The notes under the pieces are model-generated. The model worked only from the letters and a program-made list of their open reading frames with translations. It had not been told where the DNA came from and did not search any database. The translations under genes and the position numbers were made by a program. Shown piece by piece: positions 32,389 to 44,209 of a stretch of DNA of 64,000 nt. The stretch comes from Neoechinorhynchus agilis (taxonomy: Eukaryota > Acanthocephala), in assembly GCA_051530055.1 (NCBI GenBank), contig CM121343.1, positions 1-64,000 on the forward strand, given 5' to 3'. How positions within the stretch are numbered: position 1 is the first letter of the stretch; each line of letters starts with the position of its first letter.

Positions 32389-35300
32389 AAGGCAGCTTTA
32401 AAACTGACGATCCAAGAACTGGAGCATTCCTTCTACAAAACGTAAGTCTATTGGTGGAACGGTGGAACGCTGGATCCGTCCTTTCGACCATTACACCAGG
32501 AAGACAGCGTTAAAACTGACGATGTAAGAACTGGAGCATTCCTCCTATAAAACGTAAGTCTATTGGTGCAACGGTGGAACTCTGGATCCGTCCTTTCGAC
32601 CATTACACCAGGAAGACAGCGCTAAAACTGACGATCCAAGAATTGGAGCATTCCTTCTACAAAACGTAAGTCTATTGCGCAACGGTGGAACGCTGGATCC
32701 GTCCTTTCGACCATTACACCAGGAAGACAGCGTTAAAACTGACGATGTAAGAACTGAGCATTCCTCCTATAAAACGTAAGTCTATTGGTGCAACGGTGGA
32801 ACTCTGGATCCGTCCTTTCGACCATTACACCAGGAAGACAGTGTTAAAACTGACGATGTAAGAACTGGAGCATTCCTCCTATAAAACAAGTCTATTGGTG
32901 CAACGGTGGAACCTGGATCCGTCCTTTCGACCATTACACCAGGAAGACAGTGTTAAAACTGACGATCCAAGAATTGGAGCATTCCTTCTACAAAACGTAA
33001 GTCTATTGGTGCAACGGTGGAACTCTGGATCCGTCCTTTCGACCACTACACCAGGAAGACAGCGTTAAAACTGACGATCCAAGAACTGGAGCATCCCCCC
33101 GTAAAACGTAAGTCTATTGGTGCAATGGTGGAACGCTGATCCGCTCTTTCGACCATTACACCAGGAAGGCAGCGTTAAAACTGACGATCCAAGAACTGGA
33201 GCATTCCTTCTACAAAACGTAAGTCTATCGGTGCAACGGTGGAACTCTGGATCCGTCCTTTGGACCATTACACCAGGAAGGCAGCTTTAAAAATGACGAT
33301 CCAAGAACTGGAGCATCCCTCCTATAAAACGTAAGTCTATTGGTGCAACGGTGGAACTCTGGATCCGTCCTTTTGACCATTACACCAGGAAGACAGCGTT
33401 AAAACTGACGATCCAAGAACTGGAGCGTCCCTCCTGTAAAACGTAAGTCTATTGGTGCAACGGTGGAACTCTGGAGGATCCGTTTTTTCGACCATTACAC
33501 CAGGAAGACAGCGTTAAAACTGACGATCCAAGAACTGGAGCATCCCCCTGTAAAACGTAAGGTCTATTGCGCAATGGTGGAACGCTGGATCCGTACTTTC
33601 GACCATTACACCAGGAAGGCAGCGTTAAAACTGACGATCCAAGAACTGGAGCATTCCTTCTACAAAACGCAAGTCTATTGGTGCAACGGTGGAACGCTGG
33701 ATCCGTCCTTTCGACCATTACACCAGGAAGGCAGCTTTAAAACTGACGATCCAAGAACTGGAGCATTCCTCCTATAAAACGTAAGTCTATTGGTGCAATG
33801 GTGGAACTCTGGATCCGTCCTTTCGACCACTACACCAGGAAGGCAGCGTTAAAATTGACGATCCAAGAACTGGAGCATTCCTCCTATAAAACGTAAGTCT
33901 ATTGGTGCAACCGTGGAACTCTGGATCCGTCCTTTCGACCATTACACCAGGAAGACAGCGTTAAAACTGACGATCCAAGAATTAGAGCATTCCTTCTACA
34001 AAACGTAAGTCTATTGGTGCAACGGTGGAACGCTGGATCCGTCCTTTCGACCATTACACCAGGAAGGCAGCTTTAAAACTGACGATCTAAGAACTGGAGC
34101 ATTCCTCCTATAAAACGTAAGTCTATTTGTGCAACGGTGGAACGCTGGATCCGTCCTTTCGACCATTACACCAGGAAGGCAGCGTTAAAACTGACGAGCC
34201 AAGAACTGGAGCATTCCTTCTAACAAACGTAAGTCTGGTGGTGTAACGGTGTAACGCAGGATCCGTCCTTTCGACCATTACGCCAGGAAGACAGCGTTAA
34301 AACTGACGATCCAAGAATTGGAGCATTCCTTCTACAAAACGTAAGTCTATTTTTGCAACGGTGGAACTCTGGATCCGTCCTTTCGACCATTACACCAGGA
34401 AGACTGCGTTAAAACTGACGATCCAAGAACTGGAGCACCCCTCCTGTAAAACGTAAGTCTATTGGTGCAACGGTGGAACGTTGGATCCGTCCTTTCGACC
34501 ATTACACCAGGAAGGCAGCGTTAAAACTGACGATCCAAGAACTGGAGCATTCCTTCTACAAAACGTAAGTCTATTAATGCAACGGTGGAACTCTGGATCC
34601 GTCCTTTCGACCATTACACCAGGAAGACAGCGTTAAAACTGACGATCAAGAACTGGAGCACCCCTCCTGTAAAACGTAAGTCTATTGGTGCAACGGTGGA
34701 ACGTTGGATCCGTCCTTTCGACCATTACACCAGGAAGGCAGCTTTAAAACTGACGATCCAAGAACTGGAGCATTCCTTCTACAAAACGTAAGTCTATTAG
34801 TGCAACGGTGGAACGCTGGATGCGTCCTTTCGACCATTACACCAGGAAGGCAGCTTTAAAACTGACGATCCAAGAACTGGAGCATTCCTTCTACAAAACG
34901 TAAGTCTATTGGTGGAACGGTGGAACGCTGGATCCGTCCTTTCGACCATTACACCAGGAAGGCAGCGTTAAAACTGACGATCCAAGAACTGGAGCATTCC
35001 TCCTATAAAGCGTAAGTCTATTGGTGCAACGGTGGAACGCTGGATCCGTCCTTTCGACCATTACACCAGGAAAGCAGCGTTAAAACTTACGATCCAAGAA
35101 CCGGAGCATTCCTTCTACAAAACGTAAGTCTATTGGTGCAACGGTGGAACGCTGGATCCGTCCTTTCGACCATTACACCAGGAAGACAGCGTTAAAACTG
35201 ACGATCCAAGAACCGGAGCATTCCTTCTACAAAACGTAAGTCTATTGGTGCAACGGTGGAACGCTGGATCCGTCCTTTCGACCATTACACCAGGAAGACA

Positions 35301-38300
35301 GCGTTAAAACTGACGATCTAAGAACTGGAGCATCCCTCCTATAAAACGTAAGTCTATTGGTGCAACGGTGGAACTCTGGATCCGTCCTTTCGACCATTAC
35401 ACCAGGAAGACAGCGTTAAAACTGACGATCCAAGAACTGGAGCATTCCTCCTATAAAACGTAAGTCTATTGGTGCAACGGTGGAACTATGGATCCGTCCT
35501 TTCGACCATTACACCAGGAAGGCAGCTTTAAAACTGACGATCCAAGAACTGGAGCATTCCTCCTATAAAACGTAAGTCTATTGGTGCAACGGTGGAACGC
35601 TGGATCCGTCCTTTCGACCATTACACCAGGAAGGCAGCGTTAAAACTGACGAGCCAAGAACTGGAGCATTCCTTCTACAAAACGTAAGTCTGGTGGTGCA
35701 ACGGTGGAACGCTGGATCCGTCCTTTCGACCATTACACCAGGAAGGCAGTGTTAAAATTGACGATCCAAGAATTGGAGCATTCCTTCTACAAAACGTAAG
35801 TCTATTGGTGCAACGGTGGAACGCTGGATCCGTCCTTTCGACCATTACACCAGGAAGGCAGCTTTAAAACTGACGATCAAAGAACTGGAGCATTCCTCCT
35901 ATAAAACGTAAGTCTATTGGTGCAACGGTGGAACGCTGGATCCGTCCTTTCACCATTACACCAGGAAGGCAGCGTTAAAACTGACGAGCCAAGAACTGGA
36001 GCATTCCTTCTACAAAACGTAAGTCTGGTGGTGCAACGGTGGAACGCTGGATCCGTCCTTTCGACCATTACACCAGGAAAGCAGCGTTAAAACTACGATC
36101 CAAGAACTGGAGCATTCCTTCTACAAAATGCAAGTCTATTGGTGAAACGGTGGAACGCTGGATCCGTCCTTTCGACCATTACACCAGGGAGGCAGCTTTA
36201 AAACTGACGATCCAAGAACTGGAGCATTCCTCCTATAAAACGTAAGTCTATTAGTGCAACGGTGGAACGCTGGATCCGTCCTTTCGACCATTACACCAGG
36301 AAGGCAGCTTTAAAACTGACGATCCAAGAACTGGAGCATTCCTTCTACAAAACGTAAGTCTATTGGTGCAACGGTGGAACGCTGGATCCGTCCTTTCGAC
36401 CATTACACCAGGAAGGCAGCGTTAAAACTGACGATCCAAGAACTGGAGCATTCCTTCTACAAAACGTAAGTCTATTAGTGCAACGGTGGAACGCTGGATC
36501 CGTCCTTTCGACCATTACACCAGGGAGGCAGCTTTAAAACTGACGATCCAAGAACTGGAGCATTCCTCCTATAATACTTAAGTCTATTGATGCAACGGTG
36601 GAACGCTGGATCCGTCCTTTCGACCATTACACCAGGAAGGCAGCTTTTAAACTGACGATCCAAGAACTGGAGCATTCCTTCTACAAAACGTAAGTCTATT
36701 GGTGCAACGGTGGAACGCTGGATCCGTCCTTTCGACCATTACACCAGGAAGGCAGCGTTAAAACTGACGATCCAAGAACTGGAGCATTCCTTCTACAAAA
36801 CGTAAGTCTATTAGTGCAACGGTGGAACGCTGGATCCGTCCTTTCGACCATTACACCAGGGAGGCAGCTTTAAAACTGACGATCCAAGAACTGGAGCATT
36901 CCTCCTATAATACTTAAGTCTATTGATGCAACGGTGGAACGCTGGATCCGTCCTTTCGACCATTACACCAGGAAGGCAGCTTTTAAACTGACGATCCAAG
37001 AACTGGAGCATTCCTCCTATAAAACGTAAGTTTATTGGTGCATTGGTGGAACGCCGGATCCGTCCTTTCGACCATTACACCAGGAAGACAGCGTTAAAAC
37101 TGACGATCCAAGAACTGGAGCATCCCCCTGTAAAACGTAAGTCTATTGGTGCAATGGTGGAACGCTGGATCCGTCCTTTCGACCATTACACCAGGAAGGC
37201 AGCGTTAAAACTGACGATCCAAGAACTGGAGCATTCCTTCTACAAAACGTAAGTCTATCGGTGCAACGGTGGAACTCTGGATCCATCCTTTGGACCATTA
37301 CACCAGGAAGGCAGCTTTAAAACTGACGATCCAAGAACTGGAGCATTCCTCCTATAAAACGTAAGTCTATTGGTGCAATGGTGGAACTCTGGATCCGTCC
37401 TTTCGACCACTACACCAGGAAGGCAGCGTTAAAATTGACGATCCAAGAACTGGAGCATTCCTCCTATAAAACGTAAGTCTATTGGTGCAACGGTGGAACT
37501 CTGGATCCATCCTTTTGACCATTACACCGGGAAGGCAGCGCTAAAATTGACGATCCGAGAACTGGAGCATTCCTCCTATAAAACGTAAGTCTATTGGTGC
37601 AACGGTGGAACTCTGGATCCGTCCTTTCGACCATTAACCCAGGAAGGCAACGCTAAAACTGACGATCCAAGAACCGGAGCATTCCTTCTACAAAACGTAA
37701 GTCTATTGGTGCAACGGTGGAACTCTGGATCCGTCCTTTCGACCATTACACCAGGAAGACAGCGTTAAAACTGACGATCCAAGAACTGGAGCATCCCCCT
37801 GTAAAACGTAAGTCTATTGGTGCAATGGTGGAACGCTGGATCCGTCCTTTCGACCATTACACCAGGAAGGCAGCGTTAAAACTGACGATCCAAGAACTGG
37901 AGCATTCCTTCTACAAAACGTAAGTCTATCGGTGCAACGGTGGAACTCTGGATCCATCCTTTGGACCATTACACCAGGAAGGCAGCTTTAAAACTGACGA
38001 TCCAAGAACTGGAGCATTCCTCCTATAAAACGTAAGTCTATTGGTGCAATGGTGGAACTCTGGATCCGTCCTTTCGACCACTACACCAGGAAGGCAGCGT
38101 TAAAATTGACGATCCAAGAACTGGAGCATTCCTCCTATAAAACGTCAGTCTAATTGGTGCAACGGTGGAACGCTGGATCCGTCCTTTCGACCATTACACC
38201 AGGAAGGCAGCTTTAAAACTGACGATCTAAGAACTGGAGCATTCCTCCTATAAAACGTAAGTCTATTTGTGCAACGGTGGAACGCTGGATCCGTCCTTTC

Positions 38301-40495
38301 GACCATTACACCAGGAAGGCAGCGTTAAAACTGACGAGCCAAGAACTGGAGCATTCCTTCTACAAAACGTAAGTCTGGTGGTGTAACGGTGTAACGCAGG
38401 ATCCGTCCTTTCGACCATTACGCCAGGAAGACAGCGTTAAAACTGACGATCCAAGAATTGGAGCATTCCTTCTACAAAACGTAAGTCTATTTTTGCAACG
38501 GTGGAACTCTGGATCCGTCCTTTCTGACCATTACACCAGGAAGACAGCGTTAAAACTGACGATCCAAGAACTGGAGCATCCCTCCTGTAAAACGTAAGTC
38601 TATTAGTGCAACGGTGGAACGTTGGATCCGTCCTTTCGACCATTACACCAGGAAGGCAGCGTTAAAACTGACGATCCAAGAACTTTAGCATTCCTTCTAC
38701 AAAACGTAAGTCTATTAATGCAACGGTGGAACTCTGGATCCGTCCTTTCGACCATTACACCAGGAAGGCAGCTTTAAAACTGACGATCTAAGAACTGGAG
38801 CATTGCTCCTATAAAACGTAAGTCTGGTGGTGCAACGGTGGAACGCTGGATCCGTCCCTTCGACCATTACACCAGGAAGGCAGCGTTAAAATTGACGATC
38901 CAAGAACTGGTGCATTCCTCCTATAAAGCGTAAGTCTATTGGTGCAACGGTGGAACGCTGGATCCGTCCTTTCGACCATTACACCAGGAAGGCAGCTTTA
39001 AAACTGACGATCCGCGAACTGGAGCATTCCTCCTATAAAACTTAAGTCTATTGATGCAACGGTGGAACGCTGGATCCGTCCTTTCGACCATTACACCAGA
39101 AAGGGGCAGCGTTAAAACTTACGATCCAAGAACTGGAGCATTCCTTCTACAAAACTTAAGTCTATTGATGCAACGGTGGAACGCTGGTTCCGTCCTTTCG
39201 ACCATTACACCAGGAAGGCAGCTTTAAAACTGACGATCCAAGAACTGGAGCATTCCTTCTACAAAACGTAAGTCTATTAGTGCAACGGTGGAACGCTGGA
39301 TCCGTCCTTTCGACCATTACACCAGGAAGGCAGCGTTAAAACTTACGATCCAAGAACTGGAGCATTCCTTCTACAAAACGTAAGTCTATTTGTGCAACGG
39401 TGGAACGCTGGATCCGTCCTTTCGACCATTACACCAGGGAGGCAGCTTTAAAACTGACGATCCAAGAACTGGAGCATTCCTCCTATAAAACTTAAGTCTA
39501 TTGATGCAACGGTGGAACGCTGGATCCGTCCTTTCGACCATTACACCAGGAAGGCAGCTTTTAAACTGACGATCCAAGAACTGGAGCATTCCTCCTATAA
39601 AACGTAAGTTTATTGGTGCATTGGTGGAACGCTGGATCCGTGCTTACGACCATTACACCAGGAAGGCAGCTTTAAAACTGACGATCCAAGAACTTGAGCA
39701 TTCCTTCTACAAAACGTAAGTCTATTGGTGCAACGGTGGAACGCTGGATCCGTCCTTTCGACCATTACACCAGGAAGGCAGTTTTTAAACTGACGATCCA
39801 AGAACTGGAGCATTCCTCCTATAAAACGTAAGTTTATTGGTGCAACGGTGGAACACTGGATCCGTCCTTTCGACCTTTACACCAGGAAGGCAGCTTTTAA
39901 ACTGACGATCCAAGAACTGGAGCATTCCTCTTATAAAAACAGTCCATTGGTGCAACGGTGGAACACTGGATCCGTCCTTTCGACCTTTACACCAGGAAGG
40001 CAGCTTTTAAACTGACGATTCAAGAACTGGAGCATTCCTCTTATAAAACGTAAATTGCGCAACGGTGGAACACTGGATCTGTCCTTACGACCATTGGCAC
40101 CAGGAAGGCAGCGTTAAAACTGACGATCCAAGAACTTGAGCATTCCTTCTACAAAACGTAAGTCTATTGGTGCAACGGTGGAACTCTGGATCCGTCCTTT
40201 CGACCATTACACCAGGAAGGCAGCGTTAAAACTGACGATCCAAGAACTGGAGCATTCCTTCTACAAAACGTAAGTCTATTGGTGCAACGGTGGAACTCTG
40301 GATCCGTCCTTTCGACCATTACACCAGGAAGGCAGCTTTAAAACTGACGATCCAAGAACTGGAGCATTCCTTCTACAAAACGTAAGTCTATTGGTGCAAC
40401 GGTGGAACGCTGAATCCGTGCTTTAGGCCATTACACCAGGAAGGCAGCCGCTGAATCCGTGCTTTAGGCCATTACACCAGGAAGGCAGCTGGGTG
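32389..40495. repeat. Satellite array, 112-bp unit, about 72 copies
   Basis: The phrase GGATCCGTCCTTTCGACCAT recurs every 112 bases (for example 35155 and 35267) across 8.1 kb. Units differ mainly at fixed positions: AAGGCAGC or AAGACAGC; GCTTTAAAA or GCGTTAAAA; TTCTACAAAA, TCCTATAAAA or CCTGTAAAA; GAACGCTGG or GAACTCTGG. A BamHI site (GGATCC) is kept in most units. 112 is not a multiple of three and frames close within two or three units, so it is not coding. The right end decays into a 41-base double unit (CGCTGAATCCGTGCTTTAGG twice) followed by CAGCTGGGTGGTCCAGAGTG. Confidence 0.98.
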
Positions 40496-41345
40496 GTCCA
40501 GAGTGGTGGGGTGAATGATTTCTGCTCCCGGAATTATTCTTGAGCTTTGCATATCGCATTAAAAATCTCTGCACGATTTATGATATTTTATCGTTTTACA
40601 GGACAGCAAAATTGTTTTTGGAATTATCCTTATTTAATCTGACAATGCTCACAAAAATCCGCGTTCAAGAGGACGAATGACTTGTTAACATAGCTTTGAA
40701 AAATAAACGCTGGTCTCGCTATTGTTTAAAATGTCATTCTTGGCGGATACCCACTATAGCAGACCATAAACTCCAAAGCATACGTTGATGATTTATTCAT
40801 GGGTTGCCCTCATGTTCCCTTTTTAATTGATGTGAATAAGCACTTTGCGTGGTCGGAGAAATTTTGTTTTACATCAGAGAAGTTATATTTCCACTTAAAC
40901 TCTGATGAAACGTTAAGAGTTCGTACATCTCTCTGGACCCTCAGATACATCCAGGAGGCGGAACTCATCAGATAGCTTCCTCCCTTCGGCGGTATTTCGT
41001 TCCCTTTGGTTGTGCTGCGTCATCGGCGAACGTGGATTCGAACCCTTTGACCCTGAAACAGGGGTCCGGGGCCGGTTTGCATGATGTAGCTTTACATAAT
41101 AATCGGTATCCAATTTCGAATAATCAAAAGTGTTTGTCCGGATAGTTTTAGTCCTCACGCGATTTAATTTAGAAGCCATAATAAATAGGCAATAAAGTCA
41201 CAATCATTTAAACTTCTCTCTCCCCTCCCGCCGTTCCGGTTTCGTTTAATTTCACCTTAGAAATACGTCGAATACCAACGCCATAGTGGGAGTCCTTGAA
41301 TTACCAATTTTCGGAATAATTTTCTGAAAGTACTTATAATAAAGT
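40496..41345. other. No assigned gene; one YVDD-bearing stretch
   Basis: No firm gene. On the plus strand 40770-40975 reads INSKAYVDDLFMGCPHVPFL and IDVNKHFAWSEKFCFTSEKL, which may be a reverse-transcriptase scrap because of its YVDD, but no other motif supports this. A reverse ORF (40913-41179) is of unknown nature. Confidence 0.3.
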
Positions 41346-44130
41346 AATAATAAAGTATAAAACGTGCAATCACCACCGTCCGAAAAATTGGAGCTTCTCT
41401 CCTTCCTCGGTTGTCGCTATAACGAGAGCAGCATTGCCTCGTTGTACTGCGAGGGAGATATTTTGTCGAAGGAATGCACCTGCTCGTGCGTTGCCGGTCG
41501 TTTCTCTCAATTTCTCCGAGAGATCCGGGTGCAGAGTGAGTGCCGAACTGCCAAGCGCTCCATACGTCTCTACTCCTAAGGGGATAAAATAGTGGGTCCT
41601 TGCTAATTCTCTATATTTTCGTACCTTCCTCCCTTCCGCTGCACTGGCTGCACCTCCAGGGATTTCTAGAGAGTAGGAAATGTTGCTTACTGCGAAAGTG
41701 TCAACACACGTGGCGTCCCAGAATAGGCATTTGCCCTCTCGCAAAGGAAAGACCGAAATTCCGTCAGGTCAACGATCGTGTAGTCGACAAAGATGGGTTG
41801 GCTCCAAAATGTTTGTAAGTTCGCCGTTCTCAACGCCCGAGAAATTACGCTATTGATCACAGAATGGCGTGAGAACCTTCCTTCTGACTTTCGGCAAATG
41901 AGACCGTGTCGCCCGAAAGCATCAACCAAAGACCCACATCGACAGCGATGGGGCGTGCATATCGGGAGACCAAGTCTTAAGGACACTGCGATCCTCGTTA
42001 CCTCATCAGTGAGAAGAGTTCCCACAGATGCCAGAGGAACAGCCTCCACCCATGCCCCGATTCTCGTGTCGAAACTGCCAACAATCTAGCTCGGACGACC
42101 CCATCGCGAAAACCTGAAAGTAGAGAGCTCTGAGCTCTCGCGACGAGAGGTCTGTCCCAGATCTACTGTCTGAGGTCATTCGCAGGAACATGGTTAGCTT
42201 CTGTCTGCTGGCACCGTTCTTCAACTGCCACCACAAATTCTTGGTCAAGACAAAACTTTTCCTTGAGAATTTTCTTCGCTATTGGTCGACTCCCCTCATA
42301 CGATCCAAGAAAGGCATGACACAGGCAATAAAGATTGTCGCCACGCCTCATCTGAGAGCTGGACATTTAAAATACGCTCGAGACAAGCCCTCACCTTGTC
42401 GTCGAGCTCAGCCAATCCTTTCTTGTGTTTGAAGATTGTTGCTGTGCGGACCTTATATAACAATTTCGGGATAAAGAGTGCGTTCTGTATCATATAAATC
42501 ATGCTTCGTGGGCCGAGAGAGCGCTGACCCTATCACACATCAACGAAAGTTTCCGTATGATGCGACCGATCTCAGCTTCCACATTTGAATCAAATACGCA
42601 ACTACCCAAGAGGCTGAGTTGCTCTGGAGTATGAGCTCTATGTCCATTCTCGAGGTGTCCCTAATCAGCGTCTCCAAATCGCGCAGTACAACGGAGGGAT
42701 CACCTCCGAGCGTAGCCGCATCCAAATACCAAGCGCTGAAGCTGGAATGGAGAGAGTGCACTATTGGATTTACTGTTAGGGAGAATGCGATTGGACCGAG
42801 AGGATCTTTATGCTGCACTCCTCTTTCGGACCAAATAAGGTGGTCTTCGAAAAGCAAAGAAGTCGCGGTCCCGTAGGCATTAAGAAAATACTGGAAGGCT
42901 ACTGGTACGTGATCCATATTAAAGGCATTCTGAAAATCACACTTAAGAATCACGCACGGCTCTGAATTCCTCGTAGTAAAGTTTCGGCGCGCGTGGACAA
43001 TAGCTTCCGCCCCGCAGGATGTGCAGCAGCCCAGTTGGACCGAGCGAAGTTGCTGCCCGGTTTTCTCTGTGATGCGTTTACAGAGAATTTTTCCTGTAAG
43101 TCGGCGTTTTTTGTGAGGGCACATAATGATGCTCCGAAGAATAGGTATTTTGCGAGGGAATTCAGGTCCTCCCCAGTCAGGCGGTCGACTAACCGAGAAA
43201 GCGCACTTTCTAGAGATTTAGGAGGATCCATGTACCTTTGGCTCCTCATCAGTTAATATGGTATATGCAGTCGAGGGATGTCCGTTCGGGAGGTAATATC
43301 TGATCTGAAGGATTTCTATTCGGGTTGGAACTATCCAGCCAGGGACGGTTCGTCCGGGTGAAAGGACATCGTGTCCTTTAGGTGCTGAGGCCTTAGCTCG
43401 TCAAGTTCATGACTCGAACCATTTGCAAAAGATGAGATGGCCTCTTAACTCTAAAATTTGAGTGGGTGTCCTGTTTTGTATGGAAGGATGTGGAATTTCA
43501 AAACCGCCACCACTGCATTGGTGTTTTGATCGGAGTATTTGTAGTGTCTCGTTGTCTCCTTCTGCAAAACTGTCGGAGGATGACAATAACAGAATTCCTC
43601 CCGGAACATCTCCGCGCGCAAGCTTCGAAGAAACACGTTCAATCAGGGATCGCTTTGAAAAACGGCAAAGAGACCCTTGCTTCGTGCGTCCCTTACGAAC
43701 CTCGCGAAATTTCATTTCGAAATTGTGAAATATCTGTTCGAAGGAAGTCACCCTTTCATTAATTGTTGATGTCAAAGACACCCCAGAATCATCACTGGTG
43801 CAAAGGACTAAGCGCGGGAATGCGAAGAGCCGTGTCTATGATGGCGCACAGTTATTTTGGAGGCAATCGCTGAACAATCCCGTAAATGCTTTGGCGACCT
43901 GATATCGTGCGCCCCTTTGGATCCGTTTCAGGACGTTCCTGGGCAAAACCCGCACGATATCAGGTATCGAAATAGAGTCAGTGGTGATATGGGAGGTCCC
44001 AGGCATAAACAGATTGGTTGATTGTGGTGGAGAACCAGACCCGCTACAGCGGAGATCCCGGGGACCATGGGCAAACAACCCCCTAAAATTGGTTTCCTGC
44101 GATTGTCTCACTGGGAAAGATACTAAAAAT
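41346..44130 (-). mobile_element. LINE copy C1 (YLDD group), reverse orientation
   Basis: Reverse-strand order from right to left: N-terminal block LPRNVLKRIQRGARYQVAKA (near 43900), SKLARGDVPGGILLLSSSDS (near 43600), reverse transcriptase with ILKCDFQNAFNMD (motif A), RGVQHKDPLGPIAFSL (motif B) and WYLDAATLGGD (motif C), then HRCRCGSLVDAFGRHGLICR and YFIPLGVETYGALGSSAL, ending QRGN...QFFGRW near 41370. The catalytic YLDD is changed to YLDA. Frames change several times, and the element is dead. The 3' tail lies near 41350. Confidence 0.8.
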
Positions 44131-44209
44131 TCACACAAATTAAAGAATAACTTACCGGGGAAACGCCCAACGCTACCGAGACACCAGGCCTGGGTGGTTT
44201 TGTGCATTC

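Noticed and set aside
32389-40495. Many 60-104 codon frames inside the satellite (for example MVERWIRPFDHYTRKAALKL)
   Set aside because: The unit is 112 bp, not a multiple of three, and each frame runs only across two or three units before a stop. They are a by-product of the repeat.
32389-40495. CRISPR-like array
   Set aside because: There are no unique spacers between constant repeats; the whole 112 bp repeats. The genome is eukaryotic.
41030-41080. tRNA-like B box (GGTTCGAATCC on the reverse strand) near 41040
   Set aside because: No matching acceptor stem or D arm at the right distance, and the T stem does not close.
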